Below are positions 45,549 through 54,890 of a stretch of DNA of 64,000 nt, one piece after another. Made by a program: the position numbers and the translations under genes. How positions within the stretch are numbered: the first letter of the stretch is position 1; every line of letters begins with the position of its first letter. The notes beneath the pieces are model-generated. The model was not told the DNA's origin. It did no database searches and saw nothing but the letters and a program-made list of their open reading frames with translations. The stretch comes from Rhynchopus euleeides (taxonomy: Eukaryota > Euglenozoa > Diplonemea > Diplonemida > Diplonemidae): NCBI GenBank assembly GCA_963210315.1, contig OY723305.1:558001-622000 (forward strand), in the 5' to 3' direction.

Positions 45549-45902
45549 GGTTATAAAGCTTTAAGGCGGTGTCGCCCTGCACGGGCAGTAGCACCTCCCC
45601 TTCAGTATCGCACTCCCGAAGGATTCCCCAACACGACGTGACACCGGTTTCGACGCGTACTCTTCGTACCCCTCCCCCCGGCCGCGTCTCTTCAGCGAAG
45701 AACCGGGGATAATCGGACCAGGGCTAGCTAAACCCTGGTGGTGTCACGGGTGGGGTTGGAGAGGGAGAAAAAGGAAGAAATGAAGTTGCGAAAAAGTCAA
45801 ACACTGACACGTGAAATCAATAAAAAGGGTGGTATATATCGCCCCCTTGCTGCGACGAAGACACTAAATAGTCAGGCCGCTTCAAGAGTCTTGAGGGCTT
45901 GA
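45549..45902. repeat. 350-bp terminal direct repeat, left copy; highly structured
   Basis: On the minus strand it can fold: GTGACACC pairs with GGTGTCAC and encloses ACCAGGG/CCCTGGT, CCCCGG/CCGGGG, TCTTCGCTGAAGA and GTACGAAGAGTAC hairpins. Further on are TCCTTCGGGA and GGTG...GCCCGTGCAGGGC..CACC. TATA-like text occurs at both ends (TTATAAAG at 45550, GATATATACC near 45838). Confidence 0.75.
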
Positions 45903-46343
45903 AGGAAGAAACAGGTTGCTGATGAGTCTCAGGAGCAGGCACCTTTTGTCCGCCCACATGACCTTCGCCCGAAGGCGAACCTCGTCCAGCTTGGCTCGAT
46001 CGCCACAGAGAAGGGGATCATTCTCCGCTGTGGTGAACATCTTAAAACCGAGGGTGCAGAGGTGGGGCAGCCCACTGGTGCGACAGCAGGCCGCCCCCGG
46101 ATAGCTATAACTAGTGCATAGGAAGAATACGACGGCACACGCAACAGATGCCGAAGGCACAACGGCGGGTCACTTTTAACCACCAGAGGAGTGGCACTCC
46201 CGAGGGGTGGGGAAGGGGGGGTAGTCACAACACTTTCGAAGGAAGTAAAGGGGCAAATGGGATGTTTTGTGCAAGGTAGAAAGGAAGTCACAACATGAGG
46301 CAGGGGGGATTGCTCATCAGGCCTGGGGGAATAGAGGGTTTGT

Positions 46344-46698
46344 GTGTGGTTATGAAGTTTTAAGGCGGTGTCGCCCTGCACGGGCAGTAGCACCTCCCCT
46401 TCAGTATCGCACTCCCGAAGGATTCCCCAACACGACGTGACACCGGTTTCGACGCGTACTCTTCGTACCCCTCCCCCCGGCCGCGTCTCTTCAGCGAAGA
46501 ACCGGGGATAATCGGACCAGGGCTAGCTAAACCCTGGTGGTGTCACGGGTGGGGTTGGAGAGGGAGAAAAGGAAGAAATGAAGTTGCGAAAAAGTCAAAC
46601 ACTGACACGTGAAATCAATAAAAAGGGTGGTATATATCGCCCCCTTGCTGCGACGAAGACACTAAATAGTCAGGCCGCTTCAAGAGTCTTGAGGGCTT
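46344..46698. repeat. 350-bp terminal direct repeat, right copy
   Basis: Same as 45549-45902 apart from a few substitutions (TTATGAAGTTTTAAGG for TTATAAAGCTTTAAGG) and one length change in an A-run. All hairpin stems listed for the left copy are intact here. Confidence 0.85.
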
Positions 46699-46954
46699 GT
46701 GTGTGTGTGTGTGTGTGTGCGTGGGGTGGGTATACCCAGTGAGGGAGGAGGGGGGTGGGGATCGGAAGGGGGTGGTTTTGGCAAAAGGTAGCGGCAAATG
46801 TGTAGGAGAAAAGAGGGGGTGGGGGGGGCGTGTGGGTTTGCAGTGGAGTGCGGGGTGCGGGTGCCCTTGTGGTTTGTCCAGGCAATGTCCCGGCAGGCGT
46901 GCCATTTCTGAGGGGGGTGTGCTGTGGAAACAGCAACACCTCTGGCCGGGTGGA
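46699..46954. other. 3' flank of gene H
   Basis: (GT)n then G-rich sequence. Nothing else recognised. Confidence 0.5.
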
Positions 46955-48709
46955 TCAGATACACAGCAGGAGGGGTTTCCTGGCCCCTAGCGCTGCCAGG
47001 CTTTGCTGCACAGCAGCCTCGTGCTGGCCTGCATCCGATGCAGCGTCTGCCACACCTGCACCCTTGAGGTACTTCCGCATAGCCTCGTTGTACGGCGCCC
47101 ACTCGGCAGCGCCATGCCCGATCTGGTACAGCCACTCGTCGGCAGGCACGTCTGCCTTGTCAGCAGCATCAGGGATGCGCACGTCGTACACAGGTTGCTC
47201 ACCGCCGTCAGGCACAGCGTCGCGCAGGTTGTCCCCGCCACACGCACCCGCTTTCAGCAGGTGCACAAGGCGCGGCACCAGCAGCAGCACGTGTTCGAGT
47301 TCCGCTTCCTGCTGCAGGCTGTGGTTGCACACCACCGGCAGCCCGAATGCACGTGCTGCACGTTCCATCCCGCACGCCACAAGCGGGACACCGCCCAGCA
47401 CGCTGAAGCGCCTCATCTGGGCACACCCCACGTCCCCGTGCAGCACCCTGCCTGTCGCAAGCCCGATACTGACACGCACGACTTGCGGTCCGCACGCCAT
47501 GCTGCCCACTACCCGTACAATGCCCTGCGCTGCTTTCACAGCAGCAGTCGGGTGCACAGCACACGGCCTCCACGTGTTGAACGATCCCAGCACCCGGTCG
47601 CCCACGAACACGTCGACAAGCCCGCGGTATCGCTGTGCCTCATCCAATGCTGTCGTCAGCACCGCATCGAACACCTGTGCAAAGTCTGTCGCGTTGCCCT
47701 CCATCAGGCCCAGCGACCCGCACAGGTTCAGCACCAAAACGCTGGCTTTACTGTTCCTCAGCGCGCGCTGTGACGCCATCTCCCGGACGGAGAGCAATGA
47801 GGAACTGTCAACACTCGACACCGTAGTGAGCGACTTGCCACAACTCTCGTTGTCGTCACTCCCCCCCTCCCAGGGCATGCACGACTTCGGGAGGTATGGG
47901 CGGTACATCCGCAGGTTCTGCTCGAGACAACACAGCGCAGCGTACATCGCAGGCGGAAGACGCCCCTCCGCCGCCTCCAGCAGCTCCGCCACGGTGTCGA
48001 CGTCGTAGCCCGCGAGCAGCTGTGCCGCCGCCTCCACAGTCTCGATGGTGCGCGACATCGCCGCCTGCTCCTTCTCCGCTGCAGACGCAAACCCACGCGT
48101 CGCAAGGAAATCAATCACCAACACCATGAGCCCCAGAAAGCCGTCCATCACTGCGGACAGGGCATCCCGCGGGCACGGGGGATCGTCACAGTCACACCAC
48201 ACATCCGCCCCTTCTCGCCGCGCCCTCTGGTCGGCAGCGCCTGGAAGGTCCAACAGCCCGAAGCGCGCAGAACCCTCTGCTTGCATCAGGAAGACCCACA
48301 GCACCACGACCACCATCAAGAATGAGGAAAGGCGGCTGCCCAGCCGCAGCAGCAGGGAAAGGTCAAGCACCGTAACGAAGAGACCCCACAGGGGAGGTGT
48401 GCTGCGGGCAGCAGCCTGTAGGTACAATATCATGATGCAGAATGTCCACAGTGTGACGTAGCCCTTTGTCATGCGCTTCGTGATGGGGGCGCGGCAGAGG
48501 CAAAGCGCGATGATGCTGCCGCAGGAGGCCAGCAGGGTGCCACACATCAGCACGTACATCTCAGCACCCCGCCTGATGTTGCTGAGCAGGATCCCGGCAC
48601 CCGTCAAGGGGCAGCAGAGGCACGAGAGGTGGAAGAGCAGCGCCCTGTTGCTGCGCTCTGCCCCGTCCAGGCGCCCGTCCATCGACACCACATTGCTGTG
48701 CCACCCCAT
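46955..48709 (-). CDS. Divergent six-TM cyclase-like protein H
   Basis: 584 aa from MGWHSNVVSMDG, a recognisable variant of the MGWWQNVISRDG family start. TM-rich N-terminal half, loop CDCDDPPCPRD, FLATRGFASAAEKEQAAMSR, GYDVDTVAELLEAAEGRLP, LRMYRPYLPKSCMP. The cyclase fold has the first metal site as VLNLCGSLG, the second as FVGDRVLGSFN, and the Asn/Arg motif replaced by PLVACGMERAAR, so it is probably inactive. The tail DEWLYQIGHGAAEWAPYNEA ends GARKPLLLCI. It is clearly older than the D-G duplications and has no similarity in flanking DNA. Confidence 0.85.
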   Translation of the reverse strand: MGWHSNVVSMDGRLDGAERSNRALLFHLSCLCCPLTGAGILLSNIRRGAEMYVLMCGTLLASCGSIIALCLCRAPITKRMTKGYVTLWTFCIMILYLQAAARSTPPLWGLFVTVLDLSLLLRLGSRLSSFLMVVVVLWVFLMQAEGSARFGLLDLPGAADQRARREGADVWCDCDDPPCPRDALSAVMDGFLGLMVLVIDFLATRGFASAAEKEQAAMSRTIETVEAAAQLLAGYDVDTVAELLEAAEGRLPPAMYAALCCLEQNLRMYRPYLPKSCMPWEGGSDDNESCGKSLTTVSSVDSSSLLSVREMASQRALRNSKASVLVLNLCGSLGLMEGNATDFAQVFDAVLTTALDEAQRYRGLVDVFVGDRVLGSFNTWRPCAVHPTAAVKAAQGIVRVVGSMACGPQVVRVSIGLATGRVLHGDVGCAQMRRFSVLGGVPLVACGMERAARAFGLPVVCNHSLQQEAELEHVLLLVPRLVHLLKAGACGGDNLRDAVPDGGEQPVYDVRIPDAADKADVPADEWLYQIGHGAAEWAPYNEAMRKYLKGAGVADAASDAGQHEAAVQQSLAALGARKPLLLCI

Positions 48710-51192
48710 GTGAGCACCACCTCCCGACGGGGCTGCCAGCCCGGTGCTTCCTGGGGGAGGGGTGTCGGGTTGCGCCAGGGAGGGAGGGTGGGGTGGAGTG
48801 GGGGAGACCAAACACGCACCTCTTTTGCTTCTACACACCACCCCCTTCATCAGGCAAGTGGGTTTGAAAGTGTGTGTGGAAGCGTCAACGCAAACAGAAA
48901 AACCGCCGACGCGCGTGAAATAATAAGCAGAGCAACCTGCTTCTGCAGGCACCCTTCACGAAGCGGGCACCCGGCAGCGCCACTGCTCCGCACACCGCCT
49001 GCCCTGCAGGCACGCCTCCATTTTCTTGCATGTGGGTGTTGCGATGCGGTGCCAGAGAGACCTTCCCTAGAGCGGATGGGAAAGTCCGCGTAGCAAAGGA
49101 TCACAGCCAAAGACCCCCTCTCTCCCCTATGCAAGGCACAAGACCGAGTGGGCGGGGGAGGGGGGTGGGTGGGGTGAGGTCGGGGAGGTAGCGAGAGTAG
49201 CGAGAGACAGACCGCCCCCATGCTACCAGCAGGATGCCATAATGCACGAAGATGCATTGGCCGTGATGCAGCAACGCGGCAGTGTAGAAACAAACACCCC
49301 ACAGCGTGGCCTGAAATCCACACGTGGGGGAGGGGGAAGGGGGGCCTCTTCGTCCACCTGGTGTTACGATGGCTATCGCATCACCCATTCAGTATCGTTG
49401 CGAATTGTGACTACGCATTTTTTTCGAGCCGTTCGTAGTACGGACCCGTTTCGCTTGGGTTGTGCCACCCCCGCTGGATCGTGAGGTGACAGCAAAACGA
49501 AGTGTATTAGTGCAAATCTGGAAGAGAAACAAAGAGAAGAGCCGAAGGGGTATTCGTCGATCGCGAGAACACCCCACGCGCCTGTCATGTAGCGTGGCGA
49601 CTTGCACTGGCACAGTTTCCTGCGTTGTCAGCACAACTCTCAATAAATCACATCGAGACAACAACCCAATTCCTGCCGAAGGTTGTGTTGTTGGAACACA
49701 GGCCCTCCCATTCGCTGTGCACACCACACCCCAGTCTGACGAAGTGGGCGTGAGCTGGGGTCACAAGGTCCCAGCTAAAAAGGCACAGAAAATCACCCCC
49801 AGTTGGCTGCGCCGAACGAACAAGAATATCGGGCAGGAGAAAAATCACGAACATTGCAGGGAGGGAGGGGGGCCGGGCAGTGTTGTGGTTCGCTGCGGTT
49901 TCATGAGGTGTAGTCATCCCAGGCAGAGCCAGGCACGGCAGCGCTTGGGAGGGTGGGGCGTGGGGGCGCAAGGGGTTTCGGGAGAGAGGAGGTGATGGGG
50001 GGGGAGGGGTGATCGCAGAGGCGGAACAGGAGAGTGGGGCTCGGAAGGGCCACACCCAACAGGCGAGAGCAGTGTAGTACAGCAGATGGGGGGCGGGGGG
50101 TGGAAGGGGGGGGGGGCATGCTGCGCCGGAAGGCGGGGCAAGTGTGGTGCTGATTCTTGCTGTGGGTGTTTTTTTTGGGGGGGGGGTTTTTTTTGGTTTG
50201 CTTGTGCCGCCAAAATCTGGGCAAAACAAAACGCAACCCCCCGCAGCAAAATCGTACTCCTTTCGCTTTATTATAGACACCCTGTCCAGCAACTGTGGGA
50301 GAACAGTTCCGGACTACTTTTTGTTGAGCGCACACTTGCTGTCTCAAGGCTGTGTTGAGGCCCTGTGAAGTGGCATGAGGTGCTAATCCAAAAGCTTCAG
50401 TCGTACGATTTCCTTCGTTACTTCGCGACTTCGCTACGCTTCGTCGCTCGTAACTAGTAAAAAAATAGCCCCCCCCTCAACCACAAAAGACATCCACAGC
50501 AGGGCTGCGGGAGGGGGGGGGGGGGGAGGAGGGGGGGTTTGATCTTTCGGTTTTTGCCCCCCCCCCCCCAGCTTATTGGCGCACACACACAACATACACA
50601 TGCACAACACTCTCTGTCTTCTAATGATTTGCCTCCTTCTCTCCAAGACACACTCAGGATAGGGTTATGAATAATACCGCTTGCTTCCAACTGGAGGTGA
50701 TGAGCGGAAGTGGCCAGCTCGTAAACCGGACCCAAGAGAGACCGGCAGTGAAACTGTTGTTATGACATGTTATCCACAGGTTGTGAGGAGCGGGGGAGAA
50801 GGGTAGTGGGGGTGGCCGCAGGAATGGGCCCGTGGGGGGGGAATCCCGTGGCGTGGAATCCGGAAGGATCTACACAGAGATGTTCCCTTTTTGACAACAG
50901 GTTGGAAAAAGGTTGGAAATATATACCATAACGCCCCCCCCCCCCCCCCCCCGCCCCACTGCAACAACAACGAAAACCACCAACATCACACACGCGTTAA
51001 AATCATCGGATTCGGTTACACACGCAAAAGAAAATGAAAGGGGTTGTTGACAAATAATATTACCTCACAGCCCCCCACCCCCACCCCCACCCCCCTTTCC
51101 TTCAGCCCCACAGCAGCATGTGACGCATCTGGTCACATCCCACCCACGGCTGCAAACTTTTCTCCCCCTCCCCCCCCGCCGTATGCCTCGGT
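48710..51192. other. 2.5-kb intergenic region, no supported gene
   Basis: 48876-48891 carries GTGGAAGCGTCAACGC (plus orientation). 50240-50455 is a copy of the dispersed 3'-flank repeat. Homopolymer runs occur at 50110-50117, 50170-50200, 50511-50545, 50565-50574 and 50934-50952. Many ORFs, none with a domain. Confidence 0.55.
50240..50455 (+). repeat. Dispersed 3'-flank repeat, copy 3
   Basis: Matches 33696-33965 in order: ATCGTACTCCTTTCG, TGTCCAGCAACTG, TTGTTGAGCGCACACT, GGCCCTGTGAAGTGGCATGA, CTTCAGTCGTACG. Here it is not next to a cyclase-like gene. Confidence 0.75.
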
Positions 51193-54100
51193 TCACTTCT
51201 CCCCACGAATGGATGGCAGATACGACTCGGGGTTCCGCCCGCGGTGACCTGGGGGGTGGGCGACTGGGGGGGCTGGCTTGAAGTCTGTGGCAGTTGGCGG
51301 ATCCGCGACCGGTGCAGCTGCAGCGGCTGCCGGCGCCGGGCGGTGCCCCCCTGCCTGCACGGTGGTCGCAGGCGCGGCCGCCCCGCCGCTGGGCCCCGCA
51401 GGGGGTGCAGGCTGCGGCTGCTGCTGCTGCTGCGGCACGCCCGAAAACACCTGCGACGCCCGGTGCGCGGGCGGGGGAGGGTACGGGTGGTCCCCCTTTG
51501 CCTGGGGGTGGTGCGACGATGCCGTGGCACCGCCGCCCCCGCCACTCCCCGCCGTCGCCTGCGCATGCGCGTGCGACGCCGCTGTCGCGGCACCGGGGAC
51601 ATCCGCAAGCCACGGATGCGCCAGAGCCTGCTCCGGCGTCATCCGCTGCTCCGGGGTCCACGCCAGACACTGCCTCACAAACTCCACAAACCCCGCGTCG
51701 CTCACATCGAGGCACTCGCGCAGCTTCTTTGCCCCGGGCCTCCTCTTCTTCCCCCGCGAGTTCGCCACGATGCGCGGCGCCCCGCTGCTGTCGAAGAACT
51801 GCTTCTTCCTGGGGGACCGACCGAGCAGCTTCGCCGGCGGCACGCCCATCACCTCCATAATACAGGCCAGCTGCTCCGTCTCATTCTCACCCGGGAACAG
51901 GGGATACCCCACGGCAAGCTCTGCCATAGTGCAGCCGAAGGACCACATGTCGATCGGCTTGCCGTAAGGAATGCCCAAGATCACCTCGGGCGCACGGTAG
52001 AACCTGCTCTGCATGTATGTATAGAGGCGCTCGTGCTCAAAGCAGGAGCTGCCAAAGTCGATGAGCTTTACGCTGGCCCGGTTTGCCTGCTTGAGGAGGA
52101 TGTTCTCGGGCTTGAGGTCGCAGTGTATTATGCGTTCCCTGTTGAGGAAGGCCAGCGCGGTGAGGAGCTGCACGGCGAACTTCTTCACCAGACTGAGGCT
52201 CAGGGGCTGGAAGCGGTTCAGCTTGATGAACTCGTAGACGTTAATGCTGTGCAGGTCGAACACCATGCAGATATGATTCCGGAACAGGAAGTATTCATGC
52301 ATCTGCAGGAGGGTGGGAGAGAGTGTTGTATGTGTATGACATTTGGCAGTGTAGACCAGGGGGGGGGGGGGGGCGAAGAAGAAAGTGTCACTGCGCTTTG
52401 TTCGGCACTTTTTGATTTGATTTCTTTTTGCGTTGACGCTTCCACACTCACACTCCTGCTGATGATGGTGTCGTGAGTGAGGAGCACAAGGGCACGAACA
52501 AGCACGCGACACTTTCCGCCCACATCGAAGTGCACTGAAAAAGGATATAGAGAGAGAGAAGGTGGAGGGAGGCTGCTGCACAGACACACAGAGGGGCTGG
52601 GGTGCGTTGGGTGTCGGTTGAATTGTAAGGGAGGGGGTGGGGGGGGGGGGGGGGGCGGTTCGATTGGACACGGTGGGATCTTGTAAATTTTACATGTAAA
52701 AATATCGATTTTTACATGTATTATACATGTATAATACTTGCATGTCAACTATTATACATGTATAATACATGTATATGCCTGAAATATACATGTAAAATAC
52801 ATGTATATCAAGTAAAAATACATGTATAATACTTGCATGTCAACTATTATACATGTATTTTTACTTGATATACATGTATTTTACATGTATATTTCATGCA
52901 TTTACATGTATTTTACATGTATAATACTTGTCATGCAAGTATTATACATGTAAAATACTTGCATGACAAGTAAAATACTTGCATGCAAGTAAAATACATG
53001 TATTTTACTTGCATGCAAGTATTTTACTTGTCATGCAAGTATTATACATGTATTTTACTTGTCGTGCAAGTATTTTACATGTATAATACTTGCATGACAA
53101 GTATTATACATGTAAAATACATGTAAATGCATGAAATATACATGTAAAATACATGTATATCAAGTAAAAATACATGTATAATAGTTGACATGCAAGTATT
53201 ATACATGTATTTTTACTTGATATACATGTATTTTACATGTATATTTCAGGCATATACATGTATTATACATGTATAATAGTTGACATGCAAGTATTATACA
53301 TGTATAATACATGTAAAAATCGGTATTTTTACATGTAAAATTTACAAGATCCCACCGTGGAGGAAGCGCAAGGCTTGTGCTGTGTTTTGCCATACCTGGA
53401 CAATGTTGAACTGCTGGTCGGGGTCGCGGGTTTTGAGGTGCTGCAGCAAACGGATTTCGATCATGGCCTGCTTGTGGAACTTCCGCTTGTTGCGGATGAT
53501 CTTAATCGCAATCCTCTGCCCCGTCTTCCGGTCAATGCACTTCACCACCTGTGCGCACACGGGTCGGTGTGGGTGTGTGCCAACCCTCTCTGCCCCCCAC
53601 CACACGCCACACTACCAACACCCCAACCTCGCACATACCTGCCCAAAAGACCCTTTGCCCAGCAGGCTAATGATCTCATAACGGTATAGAATATGATCGT
53701 TCATCACAAGCCTATAGTCGCCACGCTCATCGTCAAACCTGTGCGGAGATAGGGTGGGGCGTGGGGGCATGCAACAACACAGCTAGGCCTGCCTTAGCGT
53801 GCAACGGTACTCTCTTCCCTGCATAACCTTCTTTCCCCCCTGGAATGCCTTACATACCCGCTGTTAATGCCTTGCCTGATCGGGGCTCGCACCTTCGAGG
53901 GCGACCCCCAGTGGTACACCTGGGTGTGCTCTAAAATCTCACTCTTCTCGAAGTTGCTGAGCTGGTCCGAATGCCTCGCGAGCACCTTTGCCGCCGACAG
54001 TGGGTCGACAGCTGCGCTGGCGTCAGGGGCGGGCTGAGAAGACGAAGGCCGGGGCCCAGACTCACCTCCACGGTGCGGCGACGGCGTCGCCTTTCGCCGC

Positions 54101-54258
54101 CCGCTGGACATCGGACGATGCCCAATCGCATGCGTCGTCACCCCAGCGTGCTCCGGCCTGCTTGCCGCCTTCCGGGGGTTTCCATCGCGCGGCGGCGCAG
54201 TGGGCGGAGGCTGCGGGTTACCCCCAGGCGCCACACCACTATTGATTACCAGAGGCAT
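51193..54258 (-). CDS. DYRK-family dual-specificity protein kinase (four exons)
   Basis: 587 aa; exons 53858-54258, 53639-53738, 53396-53548, 51193-52302. All phases agree. A low-complexity N-terminus precedes the DYRK homology box ([39 protein letters not shown]), then the kinase domain: GKGSFGQVV (159), Lys in RIAIKIIRN (183), [11 protein letters not shown] (catalytic Asp 280), DFGSS (300), [13 protein letters not shown] (Tyr 312/314; DYRKs autophosphorylate the second Tyr of YxY), PIDMWSFGC, and [15 protein letters not shown] in place of HRD is normal for DYRK. The C-terminal ~150 residues are Ala/Pro/Gln-rich. The kinase phosphorylates Ser/Thr in the cytoplasm or nucleus; substrates unknown. 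It most resembles the DYRK2/4 class. A shared 5' element lies ~60 bp upstream of the start. Confidence 0.93.
52303..53395 (-). other. 1.09-kb DYRK intron containing a giant palindrome
   Basis: Donor GTCCAG|GTATGG and acceptor TCCTGCAG|ATGCAT join NIVQ to MHEYF, as expected for DYRK. It carries the 52669-53359 palindrome, G-runs, and the 16-bp motif GTGGAAGCGTCAACGC (52429-52444, minus). Confidence 0.9.
52669..53359. repeat. 690-bp AT-rich near-perfect palindrome built on TACATGTA/ACTTGCATG
   Basis: Ends are CACGGTGGGATCTTGTAAAT and its complement. The centre is AAAATACATGTATTTT (52991-53006). The arms match almost base for base except for one 31-bp extra unit in the right arm (near 53041-53071) and a few substitutions. 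Composition (almost only A/T plus CATG/CTTG) is unlike the GC-rich surroundings. Confidence 0.95.
53549..53638 (-). other. DYRK intron 2 (90 bp)
   Basis: Donor GGGCAG|GTATGT, acceptor GCGCACAG|GTGGTG; phase 0, between GSFGQ and VVKCID. Confidence 0.9.
53739..53857 (-). other. DYRK intron 1 (119 bp)
   Basis: Donor AGCGG|GTATGTAAG, acceptor CGCACAG|GTTTGA; phase 2, rebuilding the Gly of NSGFDDE. Confidence 0.9.
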
Positions 54259-54316
54259 TGGCCCGGGGCGTGAAGGGCGGGGAGACGGGCGGGGTGGGGA
54301 GGACAGGGGAAGGGGG

Positions 54317-54410
54317 GGGTTTGATCGTCGAGAGGGAATGGAAAAGTAAATCTCCCAGCACCTTCTCGCAATGTTAGTCCTTTTTGTAGTCACTACACCA
54401 GATATCTTTA
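54317..54410 (-). promoter_or_regulatory. Shared ~100-bp 5' element, copy C (upstream of DYRK)
   Basis: Gene-strand text ATATCTGGTGTAGTGACTAC, AAAAAGGACTAACATTGCGA, GAAGGTGCTGGGAGATTTAC, CCATTCCCTCTCGACGATCA. It diverges from copies A and B beyond ATATC. Confidence 0.75.
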
Positions 54411-54673
54411 CGGGGGAAGGGGGGGGGGGATTACCGAGTTCGAGGTTCAAGAGGATACTAGTGTCGGAGGAGACGGGAGAGAGAGCGAATAGAACAAGAG
54501 TGAGAGGGTTGCGACGCTCTTCGTTCTTCCTCCGAATTGGCTTGCCGCCGCGCTTTGCGTCCCGGCGTGGTGGGTGGCTTCAGGGATCTGAGCGGTAGAG
54601 ACCCACGTCGGATTTGTTGGGGGCGGCGGGGGTGTCACGCACACTTGGATTAGTGGGAGGGAAGAGGAGATAT

Positions 54674-54704
<31 letters not shown>

Positions 54705-54890
54705 AAGGGATGTATGATCAATGAATAGAGAGACGGCGGGGCCGAGAGGGGGGGGGGGTGGGGAGAGGGTGTCGCGTCGTGTGTGAGGGATGTGACGGAT
54801 GTGAGGGGTGCAAGGGAGCCCCCCCCCCCCCCCTCTCGCCCCTCGCCCCTCGACCCTCCTCCCTGTTGGGGGTGTGTGGATGAGTGGATG
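54411..54890. other. Spacer, no supported gene
   Basis: (GA)n at 54678-54703, G-runs, C-runs at 54820-54833. The open frames are low complexity. Confidence 0.5.

Larger units (their letters stand above)
45549..46698. mobile_element. Element with 350-bp direct terminal repeats inserted in (GT)n (TRIM/LTR-like candidate)
   Basis: Two nearly identical repeats (45549-45902 and 46344-46698, same orientation) flank a ~440-bp middle. The sequence left of the first repeat and right of the second is (GT)n, as expected if one microsatellite was the target and was duplicated. The middle has no convincing ORF. The alternative is a tandem duplication of an RNA gene. Confidence 0.6.

Noticed and set aside
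45172-45594. N-terminal extension of the ADP-ribosyltransferase-like ORF
   Set aside because: Encoded by (GT)n, (GA)n and part of the 350-bp terminal repeat; the Met at 45171 is followed by normal protein sequence.
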